64,000 nt of DNA from Alkalibacillus silvisoli. Its GTDB lineage: Bacteria; Bacillota; Bacilli; Bacillales; Alkalibacillaceae. Position 1 is the stretch's first letter, and each line of letters starts with the position of its first letter. The stretch spans positions 1 to 64,000 of the forward strand of contig NZ_BAAACZ010000015.1 of the NCBI RefSeq assembly GCF_039521975.1. The letters run 5' to 3'. Below the pieces are notes generated by a model that saw only the letters and a program-made list of their open reading frames with translations, searched no databases and was not told the origin of the DNA. Both the position numbers and the translations under genes were made by a program. Of this stretch, positions 40,316 to 49,758 are shown piece by piece.

Positions 40316-41089
40316 ATGAAAATGAGAAAACTATTTTTATCTTCATCACTCGTGACAGTTGTTATGTTTGCTCCAATGTGGAGTGAAAGTGCTTCCGCAT
40401 ATGCTGAGCCAGACGAGGATGATCATAGCGTCCAAGATGATTATACAGAGGATAACATGGGCACTTCCCAAACCTATCTCATAACAGATGACCAGGGTAG
40501 TGAAGTGGAGCAATTACAGTCTGAGTTAAGGAATCAAGGGTACACTGTTCAAGTCGATGGGGTGTTTGGTCCTGAAACAGAAGATGCTGTTAAAGAATAT
40601 CAAAGCGATCAAGGCCTTGTTATAGATGGAATAGCCGGCCCAAATACATATCAGGCATTAGAACCAGACACTTCAAGTAATGGTGATCCGTCAAATGAAG
40701 ATTCAGAAAACCAAGATCCAGCCTCTTCAGATTCAGATATTGTTGCAACAGCTCAAAGTGTACTGGGAACGCCTTATCAATGGGGCGGCACAACGCCTGA
40801 TGGATTTGATAGTAGTGGCTTTATCAACTACGTGTTTGATCAAAATGGCATCGATGTCTCTCGAACACATGCAGAGATGTGGGAGAACGATGGGGAACAC
40901 GTAACGTCTATGAGCATTGGGGATCTTGTGTTTTTCGAAGGAACGTATGATACGACAGGAGCTTCACACAGTGGCATATATATCGGGGATAACCAAATGA
41001 TTCACGCAGGGAATGAAGGCGTTGTGCAAGCAGACATCACCAGTGATTATTGGCAAGACCACATCATTGGAACCAAAACCATGCAGTAA
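40316..41089 (+). CDS. secreted peptidoglycan-binding plus NlpC/P60-fold protein with Ser at the catalytic Cys, 257 aa
   Basis: A signal peptide (1-29, cut near ASA-YA) is followed by a PG_binding_1 domain (~60-116: GSEVEQLQSELRNQGYTV), a low-complexity linker, and an NlpC/P60 domain (~142-257). In this family the motif is FDCSGF; here it reads PDGFDSSGF, so residue 166 is Ser. The His in GASHSGIYIG (H218) and MIHAG (H230) remain. It may have lost endopeptidase activity or use Ser. GGGAGGAAG precedes the ATG, element c lies upstream, and a strong terminator follows. Confidence 0.85.
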   Translation: MKMRKLFLSSSLVTVVMFAPMWSESASAYAEPDEDDHSVQDDYTEDNMGTSQTYLITDDQGSEVEQLQSELRNQGYTVQVDGVFGPETEDAVKEYQSDQGLVIDGIAGPNTYQALEPDTSSNGDPSNEDSENQDPASSDSDIVATAQSVLGTPYQWGGTTPDGFDSSGFINYVFDQNGIDVSRTHAEMWENDGEHVTSMSIGDLVFFEGTYDTTGASHSGIYIGDNQMIHAGNEGVVQADITSDYWQDHIIGTKTMQ

Positions 41090-41104
41090 CTTATCATAAA
41101 AATC

Positions 41105-41142
41105 AGCTGTTGCTATGATTCGCTCATAGCAACAGCTTTTTT
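41105..41142 (+). terminator. strong terminator of the NlpC/P60-like gene
   Basis: AGCTGTTGCTATGA and TCATAGCAACAGCT form a 14-bp perfect stem followed by TTTTTT. Confidence 0.9.
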
Positions 41143-41206
41143 AGATCAACGAATTCCGGATATCGTTCAATGAGACGCTAAAAATCCATTCATACTTTAT
41201 GGATAG

Positions 41207-41728
41207 TCATAAGAAAGGTTGGAGTCTCTCCTTAAGCATTTCTTCGGTCACTTCTCCCATGATGATATCAACGATAATGCCTTCTTCATTAATCAAATAC
41301 GTGGTTGGAAGACCAGCGACTTGATACTCATCAGCCATTTCCCCATCCGTGTCGAAGAGGACAGGCATGGTAACTGGTTGTTCATCTAAAAATTCCATTG
41401 CTTCATCCATCGTACGCTCAAACGATGACATATTGACTGCTAGCACATTAACCTCTTTGTCACTAAATTCCTGATGGACTTGATCAAGCAGGGGGAATTC
41501 TCGAATACAGGGTTCACACCAAGAAGCCCAAAAATTCATAATGACAAACGTGCCACGTACATCGTTTAAACTCATACTCTCTCCTTCGGCTTGCGGCAAC
41601 TCCATATCCGGGGCTTCTTCTCCCTGATTGACACCCACCGGTGGAGAAGAAACAGAATTATAGATGATTGCTCCCATCACCAACGTTGCAATCAGAAGAG
41701 CCCCTATGCTGCTTATTTTTCGAACCAT
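41207..41728 (-). CDS. TlpA/ResA-like thiol-disulfide protein, 173 aa
   Basis: An N-terminal membrane anchor (~7-25) is followed by a thioredoxin fold with WASWCEPC (Cys71/Cys74 region) and the cis-Pro loop AGLPTTYLI. ResA-type proteins reduce apocytochrome c haem-binding Cys or keep outer thiols reduced (family knowledge). It is the second such gene here and ends the minus-strand block with resB/resC. Confidence 0.85.
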   Translation of the reverse strand: MVRKISSIGALLIATLVMGAIIYNSVSSPPVGVNQGEEAPDMELPQAEGESMSLNDVRGTFVIMNFWASWCEPCIREFPLLDQVHQEFSDKEVNVLAVNMSSFERTMDEAMEFLDEQPVTMPVLFDTDGEMADEYQVAGLPTTYLINEEGIIVDIIMGEVTEEMLKERLQPFL

Positions 41729-41970
41729 TCGTATTCCCCCGCTGACCCGTTTTCTAAGGAGAATAGCACTATTCCACCTTCCGGGTTATCTAACATATCT
41801 CTTGAAATCTTAAATGCTCACCATTGTTCATCTAAATCATTTGACTTAATCGTAGTGTGCAATCTGTATCGTCAATGCCCATTGAAATAACAAAAAAGAT
41901 CTTCGGCTTTTATTTTGTTTGTTATTTGCCTACGCTGTCACGATTAAATTTTTAATCGACTACGACCGTG

Positions 41971-42525
41971 TTAAGAAGCTGCAGGGTCGACCATTTGCAT
42001 AAAATCTTGGACGTGTTCTTCGCTCATGCCTCCGACTCGAATGTGGACAACCTCTCCGTTTTCATCAATCATATAGGTTGCCGGGAGTTGCCCGACGCCA
42101 TAATGATCCATCACATCACCATTTTCATCCATCAGGATGGGGAAGGTTAATTGAAGACGCTCAGCGAATCGATCAATGGTCAACTCGGATTCCCCCACAT
42201 TCACGGCAAGAATTTCAACATCGTCATCCAAATACGCCTGATGTTGATCTTCCATATAAGGCATTTCTTCTTCACATGGTGGGCAATAGGTTCCCCAGAA
42301 GTTAAGAAATACGCCTTGTCCTTCATAATCCGCAAGCTCTACCCTTTCACCATCCATATTAATCAAAGTGAAATTGGGGGCTTGATCTCCTTCCGAAACC
42401 ACTTCCTCCGTGTGAATAAAATTGGTATAAAACACATAAGAAACAACGACAGCAAGCGTCATTAAAACAGCCGTACGCATCCAAAAGCGACGTCGTTTAC
42501 GTTTAGCTCTCTCCTCTTTATCCAT
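41971..42525 (-). CDS. ResA-like membrane-anchored thioredoxin, 184 aa
   Basis: The basic N-terminus (KRKRRRFW) and one membrane helix (~13-32) precede a thioredoxin domain with WGTYCPPCEEEMP and the cis-Pro loop GQLPATYMI. This is the ResA arrangement needed for cytochrome c maturation. ATG at 42525 is preceded by GAGGTGG. It lies 100 bases after resC. Confidence 0.87.
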   Translation of the reverse strand: MDKEERAKRKRRRFWMRTAVLMTLAVVVSYVFYTNFIHTEEVVSEGDQAPNFTLINMDGERVELADYEGQGVFLNFWGTYCPPCEEEMPYMEDQHQAYLDDDVEILAVNVGESELTIDRFAERLQLTFPILMDENGDVMDHYGVGQLPATYMIDENGEVVHIRVGGMSEEHVQDFMQMVDPAAS

Positions 42526-42626
42526 AGTCCACCTCACTATTGGTAGATTGCCATTGATGGCGCTTTTAGGCGTTTCCTAGACGTGTTCTCTCTGCATGGA
42601 TACCTGTGTCAAAGATGCTTTTGATT

Positions 42627-43817
42627 CTAAGCATAAGAGTGGAGACCTGCAATCACAAGGTTGACGAATATTAAATTAATCATGATAATCGCGAAACCAA
42701 CCACAGCCAACCAAGCCGAAGGCTCCCCTTGCCAACTGCGATTCAACCGTAAGTGCAGGTAAGCTGCATAGAAGAGAAAGGTAATGAGTGCCCACACTTC
42801 TTTCGGGTCCCACCCCCAAAACCTTGTCCAAGCAATTTGAGCCCAGATCATGGCAAAAACAAGCCCTCCTAAGGCAAAAAGTGGGAACCCAATCGCTATG
42901 GCACGATAGCTTATTTCATCCATCAAGTCCGGATTGACCCTTTTCACGAATGGTTGTAAAAGAGTCCCTATACGTCTCCTCGTGATTAAACGAACCGCCC
43001 CAAATAAAACGAGACCAGAACCAAAAGCCCATGCTGTTGTGTTCAAGGAATCACTATCAATCCAATCGGGCATTTCGAACCAAGGCTCCATACGATCTGA
43101 AGAGAGCAACTCTCCCTCGTTCGGGCCAAATATCGGGGGAAGATCATAAATGATTTCGGCTGGTTCTTCAAATTCATTGACATAAGCAAATTGAGCTTCA
43201 TAACCGAATGCGTTAAACGCGTTGGTCAAAACGATGAAGGCGAAAAGAGTCATAAAGGTGTACATAATAAACTCGACGCCAAACGTCCTTTTGGTCATTT
43301 TTTTTCCTTTTAAATCGATTGTCCGTAGAAGGTAAATGACCCCGGCCCCAAAACTAACGGCAAGAATTCCCTGAGCCAACCCTGTTGTTAACACGTGAAT
43401 CTCAAGCCAATAGGTTTGTAAAGCCGGTTGTCGTGGTTGATAATCAGTTACAAATACTGTGGCATACCCAATCATGAGCATCACAACAGGCAATGTAATG
43501 ACACCAAGGACGTTACTTCTATATATGCCATAGATGATCACAAAAGCGAGGCTTAACGTAATACCAAAAAATGTAAGATACTCGAACATATTACTAACCG
43601 GGGCAAACCCGACCGTGATCCATCTGGTCACGAAATACCCTAAGGCAAAAACGAGGCCACCAATGGCTGTTATATACCCGAAAAGACCCCAGTTATTTCC
43701 CGTTACCCGGCCTTCTTTATTCCTCCATTTTCGCCCTGTCACAGACACCGCGTATAAAACCGTCGCAACTAAATAGAAAAAGAATGCGATCGTGAGTAGG
43801 ATCATGCTCAAACTCAT
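42627..43817 (-). CDS. resC: ResC/CcsA-type cytochrome c biogenesis protein, 396 aa
   Basis: Multi-spanning membrane protein with the haem-handling WWD-type motif WGWDPKEVWALITF (~340-353) and flanking His residues. With ResB it forms the System II haem-export and ligation complex. AGGAGGT precedes the ATG, and 38 bases separate it from resB. Confidence 0.92.
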   Translation of the reverse strand: MSLSMILLTIAFFFYLVATVLYAVSVTGRKWRNKEGRVTGNNWGLFGYITAIGGLVFALGYFVTRWITVGFAPVSNMFEYLTFFGITLSLAFVIIYGIYRSNVLGVITLPVVMLMIGYATVFVTDYQPRQPALQTYWLEIHVLTTGLAQGILAVSFGAGVIYLLRTIDLKGKKMTKRTFGVEFIMYTFMTLFAFIVLTNAFNAFGYEAQFAYVNEFEEPAEIIYDLPPIFGPNEGELLSSDRMEPWFEMPDWIDSDSLNTTAWAFGSGLVLFGAVRLITRRRIGTLLQPFVKRVNPDLMDEISYRAIAIGFPLFALGGLVFAMIWAQIAWTRFWGWDPKEVWALITFLFYAAYLHLRLNRSWQGEPSAWLAVVGFAIIMINLIFVNLVIAGLHSYA

Positions 43818-43855
43818 CTTGATTTACCTCCTATCCTCTCATTAAAGAGTGAACC

Positions 43856-45502
43856 TTAGCTATTGTCCTTGTCCTCTCCCTTCTCATATTCATCATCGAT
43901 TTGATCCCGAGGCGCCGTAATACCTGTCTCTTTCGTGATCGCATCGATGTCTTTTTTCAGGGGTGCCCAGTGTTTATTCGTATGAGCAGCGAGCCAAACC
44001 TCTCCGTCTTTTCGTTGCAACCAAATGCGACTATGCGGCCAATAAGATCCTTGTACAAGACCGATAAGGAAAATGGCCCCTCCAACACTAAGATAGGGAA
44101 TGGTGTTATCTTTTCGAACGGTAAGACCTGTTAAATCATTGGTATCAAAACCATCTAACGAAAACTCGTAGCGATTCTCTTCTTGATCAGGGCTCACATT
44201 GTAATTCGCTTGAATACCGAGAAAAGTATGGTCTAATGCTTCTGTATCCGGGTTCGCCATTTCAAAAATGAATGCCGGATTATCCGGGACATCATTTTCC
44301 GTTGTTGGCATGTTCTCATCATTCATATAGAAATTCGGGAAGTAGCTATTAATGCGAACATCCTCCCCATTATCAAGGGCATACGTATCATCCGGGTCAT
44401 TTAAATCTACGGTAAAGGAGCCCACCACCTCATCGGTTTCTGTATCCTCAACTTCAAAACTCAGTTCTTTTAACTCATCCAATTTATAGTCCACTTGATA
44501 AAGCGTGTAATCATCGAAGTGGAAGGCATCGTTGACTTCGATCGGATGCCGATCGACTTCTTCGAGCTCTTGATCGACCCCCAGAGGGCCTTCTGGTCTA
44601 TATAATACTGCGTCTGTTCGAAATGTTTCTTCAAACTGAAGGGCGGCACTTGCTTCCATGCCATCCGCAAAAATTTCATCATCTTCATCGAACTCTTCGT
44701 ATGTGAATCCCTGATTCTCAACGTAATAATCACCGGATGTGCCAGGGACCACTTCGGTCTCACCTTCACGAACCCACATATTTTCATCTACATACATGCC
44801 AGGGAAAAACCGAAGCGATGCCCCGATTAAAAATATAATCAACCCGATGTGATTCACATAAGGCCCCCACCGTGCCCAACGGTTTTTCTCCGCCAGTATA
44901 TGGCCGTTTTCTTCCCGAATGTTGTAACGCTTCTTTTTCAATATATCTTGAGCTGCTTGAAACGTGTGGTCGACATCTTCCACCCGGCTGGTCCCAAAAA
45001 TACGCTGACGTTTCATAAAACTTTTGTGTCTGGTTACACGCTGCGATTTCAAAGCTTTATATAACGGAAAAAAACGATCGATACTAGCAATGATGATTGA
45101 TACTCCCAGCGCAGCGATCAACAACATATACCACCAGGATCCATACATATTGTGCAGCCCAAAAGCATAATAAACCTGGCCTAATGCTCCGTACTCCTCC
45201 GCATAATACACTTCCGGCGTTTCGCCGGGCGGCATAAACATCTCTTGCGGAAAAATGGTTCCGAGAGAAGAAGCTATAAGCGTCACAATAATAATGCCTA
45301 CCCCGACCTTAACCGATGAAAAGAAATTCCAGATTTTATCGATAATAGATGTGCTATATATTTGGGAACGACGCGCAGCACCCTCGTAACGCATGTTGAG
45401 CAATCGGTTCGAATCAGGGTCTGCCAGTGGTTTGCCACATGATCCACATACTTCTGTCCCGTAAGGGTTGACTCGTCCACACTCGCATTTTTGATTCATC
45501 AT
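43856..45502 (-). CDS. resB: ResB cytochrome c biogenesis protein with N-terminal zinc ribbon, 548 aa
   Basis: ResB features are membrane helices near 60-85, 125-145 and 215-235, a large acidic outer domain and a final helix, with the phrase WARWGPYVNHIGLIIFLIGA. The first ~25 residues hold CECGRVNPYGTEVCGSC, a C4 zinc ribbon also seen in several Firmicute ResB proteins. It partners with ResC. GGGGGG lies just before ATG-ATG. Confidence 0.92.
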   Translation of the reverse strand: MMNQKCECGRVNPYGTEVCGSCGKPLADPDSNRLLNMRYEGAARRSQIYSTSIIDKIWNFFSSVKVGVGIIIVTLIASSLGTIFPQEMFMPPGETPEVYYAEEYGALGQVYYAFGLHNMYGSWWYMLLIAALGVSIIIASIDRFFPLYKALKSQRVTRHKSFMKRQRIFGTSRVEDVDHTFQAAQDILKKKRYNIREENGHILAEKNRWARWGPYVNHIGLIIFLIGASLRFFPGMYVDENMWVREGETEVVPGTSGDYYVENQGFTYEEFDEDDEIFADGMEASAALQFEETFRTDAVLYRPEGPLGVDQELEEVDRHPIEVNDAFHFDDYTLYQVDYKLDELKELSFEVEDTETDEVVGSFTVDLNDPDDTYALDNGEDVRINSYFPNFYMNDENMPTTENDVPDNPAFIFEMANPDTEALDHTFLGIQANYNVSPDQEENRYEFSLDGFDTNDLTGLTVRKDNTIPYLSVGGAIFLIGLVQGSYWPHSRIWLQRKDGEVWLAAHTNKHWAPLKKDIDAITKETGITAPRDQIDDEYEKGEDKDNS

Positions 45503-45603
45503 GAGCCCCCCATAAATCTAGTTTCATAGATAATCAGTTTTCCCGAACAATCTTTCTTGGACGCCAATCGCTTTTCGAAAGAATTTCTCATAACCACAAT
45601 CAT

Positions 45604-46323
45604 TTAAATCATCCAGGACGGGACATACTGCCCTAAATACATCGCGATCGTCTCGAAATAACCGGTGAAAAGAAGAATGCCCAGGATAATCATAATGACG
45701 CCACTCCCTTTTTGAATGGCCGGTAAAAAGCGATTGATGGAGTTAAGCTTCTGGAAAGATTTCGCATAAAGGAGCGAAACCCCTATGAATGGTACCCCCA
45801 GGCCCATGGAATAAACAAAAAGCATGGTCGACCCTGTAAGCATGCTTCCAGATGCTCCCGCAAGCGTGAGGATGGAACCGAGGGTGATGCCAATACAAGG
45901 CGTCCATCCAGCTGCAAATACCAATCCAAACAGCACCGAACCGGAAAAGCTTGAGGCTTTTTTGGGCGTTTTGGCTACTTTTTTCTCTGTTAGTAAGGCA
46001 CGAATGGAAATAAGCCCACTCATTTGTAGCCCAAATAAAATAATGATGACACCGCCTAGTTGCATAACGACACTACTGTACTGATTAAACCATGACCCAA
46101 GCAGGGTTGAGGATAATCCCAACAGCAAGAAAATAATCGTAAAGCCAAGAATAAATCCGATGCTTCGGGTGAAAATCAACCGCCGATCCGCATTGATGGC
46201 TCCCGATGAGACATCGGTGCCGGTCAGTTGAGCCAAATAAGCCGGAAGCAATGGAAAAATGCAAGGGGAAAAGAAAGATATGAGGCCTGCCGCAAAAGCA
46301 AGGCCGAGCGACACATCATCCAT
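45604..46323 (-). CDS. ccdA: CcdA thiol-reductant membrane protein, 239 aa
   Basis: Six membrane helices carry the two active Cys motifs FFSPCIFPLLPAYL (helix 1) and AAGWTPCIGITLGSIL (helix 4). CcdA passes electrons from cytoplasmic thioredoxin to ResA-type proteins. GGAGGAGG precedes the ATG. Together with resB, resC and two ResA-like genes this gives a full cytochrome c / outer-thiol reduction set. Confidence 0.93.
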   Translation of the reverse strand: MDDVSLGLAFAAGLISFFSPCIFPLLPAYLAQLTGTDVSSGAINADRRLIFTRSIGFILGFTIIFLLLGLSSTLLGSWFNQYSSVVMQLGGVIIILFGLQMSGLISIRALLTEKKVAKTPKKASSFSGSVLFGLVFAAGWTPCIGITLGSILTLAGASGSMLTGSTMLFVYSMGLGVPFIGVSLLYAKSFQKLNSINRFLPAIQKGSGVIMIILGILLFTGYFETIAMYLGQYVPSWMI

Positions 46324-46379
46324 ATAACGAGTTCCTCCTCCAACATTGATGTATGAAGATCGACTTATACTTTCGACGA

Positions 46380-47297
46380 TTAAGATTCATGTAAACTCAT
46401 GCCTTGTTCAGCTTGTTGTTCCCATGTCTCTCCACCATCTTCAGTATAAAAAATATCACGTTCGAAAGTCGTTACCATAATGGTGTTCTCCGCTTGTGGG
46501 TTCTGGGCCAGATAACTGATGGCGTCTTCTTCGATCGATGGAGCAGGGATCTCTCTAACTACTTCGCCGGAGGCGTCTATGGCTTTGAGGGTTGTTTCTT
46601 CTTCCACACCCTCAGCAACAAGCAATTCGCCGGTGTGCGCATAGGTTAGAGCTGGCGCTGGCACACCACTTAGTACCTGCTCAAAGGAATCACCGGCATC
46701 ATCAGATTGAAAGACCCCTTCCTCTGTGCTAAGAGCCACCCTATTTTCCTCATCAGGATGAGCTGCAATCGCAATCACGCTTCCGTTCACCCCGTCCACA
46801 TCACGTGGTTCCCATTCCTGCCCCTCGTCGAGGGTTCGATGCAGGCCCAGCTCATCCATTTCTGAATTAGGCTCCGGATTCATAGCATAGATGGCGTCTG
46901 TGTTGTAACTGGCCGACATGACATGAAAATCAACCTCCCCTTCGAGCGCGAGCAAATCAAGCGTTTCGCCCCCATCCGTGCTTTTTACAAGGCCAAACGG
47001 ATTTTCATAATCCGACTGCATGTTTGGATGTCCACTGCTATAAAATCCTTCGGACGTCATGGTGAAGCCCATAAAGTCATGAAGCTCCCCCTCGCCACTC
47101 TCCACATTCTTCCATATCCCATCCTCATAGACACGCAACCCATCATGTGCGGGAATATATGCCTGCTCCCCATCTTCTGTGAAGCCAAGCCCATGTATAT
47201 GCGTAAATTCAACCTCCTCTTGAGCTTCGGTTTGACACCCACTCATGAGTACTCCGACTGCTGATAAACTTGCAAGATACAACACTAACGTTCTCAT
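46380..47297 (-). CDS. beta-propeller lipoprotein, F510_1955/glycosylhydrolase-like (BNR repeats), 305 aa
   Basis: The lipobox is LMSGC. The rest has repeated sialidase/BNR-type units such as STDGGETLDLL, SDDAGDSFEQV and TEDGGETWEQQ (Ser/Thr-x-Asp-x-Gly-x-x-W/F type), so a beta-propeller is expected. It starts with the phrase EFTHIHGLGF. Function is unknown; it may be a surface-exposed binding protein. ATG at 47297 overlaps the 71-aa gene by 4 bases, which marks it as part of the two-component operon. Confidence 0.75.
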   Translation of the reverse strand: MRTLVLYLASLSAVGVLMSGCQTEAQEEVEFTHIHGLGFTEDGEQAYIPAHDGLRVYEDGIWKNVESGEGELHDFMGFTMTSEGFYSSGHPNMQSDYENPFGLVKSTDGGETLDLLALEGEVDFHVMSASYNTDAIYAMNPEPNSEMDELGLHRTLDEGQEWEPRDVDGVNGSVIAIAAHPDEENRVALSTEEGVFQSDDAGDSFEQVLSGVPAPALTYAHTGELLVAEGVEEETTLKAIDASGEVVREIPAPSIEEDAISYLAQNPQAENTIMVTTFERDIFYTEDGGETWEQQAEQGMSLHES

Positions 47298-47509
47298 GTT
47301 TTTCTTCCTTTCCGTTTGCTTATGATTGAAATGATGATGTAGATCATCGCACCTACTAATAGAGGGATCCCCATCCAGAGACAGATTTGGAAAAGGAGCT
47401 GGAGATAAGAAGGAACATCCGCTGAAGCCGATATAACGCCGGACATAACCAAACAATGCAAGCCGATGGCGATTAACAACGAAGCAATCCACCAATCCCT
47501 TCTAGTCAT
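47294..47509 (-). CDS. small two-helix membrane protein, 71 aa
   Basis: Two hydrophobic segments (~8-28 and 38-60) and a basic tail KRKGRKT. No family is recognised. It overlaps the histidine kinase stop by 4 bases and the propeller lipoprotein start by 4 bases, so all three are coupled. A role as accessory to the kinase is an inference. Confidence 0.6.
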   Translation of the reverse strand: MTRRDWWIASLLIAIGLHCLVMSGVISASADVPSYLQLLFQICLWMGIPLLVGAMIYIIISIISKRKGRKT

Positions 47510-48873
47510 TCATCGCCCTCCTTAGCTCCTGGAAAACGTAGCGTAAATGTCGTCCCTTTTCCGGGAACACTTTCCACTTGAATGCTTCCATATTGGAGTT
47601 CCGTCAATTGTTTCACGATGGCGAGCCCTAAACCGGTCCCCCCAAAATCACGTGATCTGGACTTTTCAGCCCGATAGAAACGCTCAAAAATGTAGGGGAG
47701 ATCTTCAGTAGCGATACCCCTTCCCGTATCAGAAATTTTTACTTCGATGTTCCCGTCTTTCAAGGATCCCTCGATCCAAACATGCCCATTTTCCGTATAA
47801 CTCACCGCGTTTTGAAGCAAATTTGTGAAGATCTGTTCTATACGAAAGCTATCAGCTACAATCGTTGGAAGTTTTGCTTCCATATCAACCTTTATGGTAT
47901 TTTTCTTTTTCTTAGCATCGGTGGCCATTTTTGCTTTTGCTCGTTTGATAACGTCTCCGATATGAACAAGCTCAAGGTTCAAGGGAAAACGCTCTTCTTC
48001 CATTCGGGATAATTCAAATAAATCATGGATGAGTCGATTCATGCGGTGGGCTTCTTCATGAATAATATCGACAAACTGTTGTCTTTCGCTCTCATCCTGA
48101 TAAAGCCCCTTTTTTAGTGCATCACAATACCCCTGGACATAAGACAGTGGCGTCCGTAATTCATGGGACACGTCCGAAAAAAAAGCTTGCCTGTTCGTCC
48201 GGTATCTTTTTAGTTCGCGCGCCAACTCATTCATAGAATGGGAGAGCGAACCCAACTCATCTTTCGTTTTCACAGGCACTTCCACATCTAGATCCCCCCT
48301 CGCCATTTGGTTTGCCGCTCTTTCCATCTCCTGCAGGGGCATTGAAAATTCTCTGGAAGCAATAAACGTAAAACCAAAGGCAAGAAGAAGGGCACCAACC
48401 CCTGATAGAAACAACGCCTGCTGTACTTGAATGGCTGATTGATCCATGAGATCTGAAGGTGAAAAAATAAAGACTTCTCCAATATCGTCATTCTGCACTC
48501 GTTCCCCAGCATAAATATATTCTTGACGATCATTTGGGTCGATAAATCTTCCTGCCTCTCCCTGCGATGTGGAATAATCAGAGGGATGAAACCCACGGAT
48601 CCCGGAATCTTCTACAACGTCTCCATTTGGATCAATAATGACCATCTTTCGTGCTGTCTCCCGATCCATCGATTGGACAAGAAGTTCGATGTCAGGATCA
48701 TCTACTACAGCAAGGAGGGTTGCATATTGAGAAGCCATTTCATCCGTTTCTTCATATAAATGTACTTCATTATAATTGGTGAAAATTTGGACCATGACAT
48801 ACCCTAACGGAAGCAGTACGATGAGAAATAAAATCATAATCAATCCACCGAGCTTATAAAAAATCCTGTTCAT
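47506..48873 (-). CDS. sensor histidine kinase, 455 aa
   Basis: Two membrane helices (~8-30 and 153-172) enclose an outer PDC/Cache-like sensor (~35-150). HAMP, HisKA with FFSDVSHELRTPL (H237) and HATPase_c with NLLQNAVSYTENG and GGTGLGLAIVKQL follow. The outer sensor contains several acidic residues but no obvious metal motif. It is paired with the response regulator, three bases upstream. Given its neighbours it probably senses envelope copper or redox stress (inference). Confidence 0.93.
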   Translation of the reverse strand: MNRIFYKLGGLIMILFLIVLLPLGYVMVQIFTNYNEVHLYEETDEMASQYATLLAVVDDPDIELLVQSMDRETARKMVIIDPNGDVVEDSGIRGFHPSDYSTSQGEAGRFIDPNDRQEYIYAGERVQNDDIGEVFIFSPSDLMDQSAIQVQQALFLSGVGALLLAFGFTFIASREFSMPLQEMERAANQMARGDLDVEVPVKTKDELGSLSHSMNELARELKRYRTNRQAFFSDVSHELRTPLSYVQGYCDALKKGLYQDESERQQFVDIIHEEAHRMNRLIHDLFELSRMEEERFPLNLELVHIGDVIKRAKAKMATDAKKKKNTIKVDMEAKLPTIVADSFRIEQIFTNLLQNAVSYTENGHVWIEGSLKDGNIEVKISDTGRGIATEDLPYIFERFYRAEKSRSRDFGGTGLGLAIVKQLTELQYGSIQVESVPGKGTTFTLRFPGAKEGDE

Positions 48874-48876
48874 CGG

Positions 48877-49578
48877 CTAATTTCCTTCCGTTGTATTAAA
48901 TTTGTATCCCACTCCCCACACGGTCTTCATTGGATTAAATGGCAGACCAGCCTTTTTCAGTTTGGTTCGGATATTTTTGATATGGGTGTCAATCGTTCGA
49001 GGATCGTGCCATTCACGATCCAATGACCAAATCTTCTCGATGACATTTTCCCTTGTATACACGCGTTCCGGACGAGAGGCCATTAAATACAAAATCGCAA
49101 ATTCTTTTGCGGTTAAATCGACGGATTGTCCCGCCACCTTAACCTCGTGTCGATCCGGTTGAATAAATAATGGGCCAGCTGTTATCTCTACTGGATCCTC
49201 GTTTAAGGGGTTGGATTTACGCCGGAGCAATGCTTTTACACGTGCGACGAGTTCCTCTGGGGCGAACGGTTTTACGAGATAATCATCCGCCCCTAGGTCA
49301 AGCCCTTTAACCCGATCTCCCACTTCTGTTCTCGCTGTTAACATCAAAATACCTATATTGAACCCTTCCATACGCAGGTGTTCACATACATCCCAACCGT
49401 CTGTCTGCGGCATCATAATATCTAAAATAATAGCATCGTAAGATTGATCGGTTGCCTTATGTATCGCTTCTATTCCGGAACTTGCTTCATCAAGTTCATA
49501 GCCTGCATTTGTCAAATAAAGACCAATCAACTGTCGCATTTTTCGCTCGTCATCCACAATAAGTATACGTTCGGCCAC
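48877..49578 (-). CDS. OmpR-family response regulator, 233 aa
   Basis: The receiver domain has acidic pocket D9/D10, phosphorylated D53 (ILDIMMPQTDGWD) and Lys in YLVKPF. The C-terminal winged helix has DLTAKEFAILYLMASRPERV and DPRTIDTHIKNIRTKL. A GTG start at 49578 is used because GGAGGAG lies 5-8 bases upstream; an in-frame ATG five codons earlier precedes that site. Direct-repeat element d lies upstream (49621-49643), so it probably autoregulates and may bind the other eight copies. Confidence 0.93.
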   Translation of the reverse strand: MAERILIVDDERKMRQLIGLYLTNAGYELDEASSGIEAIHKATDQSYDAIILDIMMPQTDGWDVCEHLRMEGFNIGILMLTARTEVGDRVKGLDLGADDYLVKPFAPEELVARVKALLRRKSNPLNEDPVEITAGPLFIQPDRHEVKVAGQSVDLTAKEFAILYLMASRPERVYTRENVIEKIWSLDREWHDPRTIDTHIKNIRTKLKKAGLPFNPMKTVWGVGYKFNTTEGN

Positions 49579-49620
49579 TTTTGCTCCTCCCATAAAGTGC
49601 TATATGTTATAGTTTATCTA

Positions 49621-49643
49621 GTGAATATGTAGTTGATGTGAAG
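49621..49643 (-). promoter_or_regulatory. direct-repeat promoter element d (two-component operon)
   Basis: On the minus strand CTTCACATCAA is followed by CTACATATTCAC, then a possible -10 GATAAA/TATAAC. It is ~43 bases from the response regulator start. Confidence 0.6.
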
Positions 49644-49710
49644 AATAGGTATGTAAAATATGATCATTTTTTGACGAAAACACTGATGTAGAGTATCACC
49701 TCTCATTATA

Positions 49711-49751
49711 AAAAGAGACCCTGAAGGCGGATAGGAAACCGTCTCAGGGTC
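49711..49751 (-). terminator. terminator of copper storage gene
   Basis: GACCCTGA (49717-49724) and TCAGGGTC (49744-49751) with an inner GC-rich part are followed by CTTTTT on the minus strand. Confidence 0.8.
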
Positions 49752-49758
49752 GAGGAAA

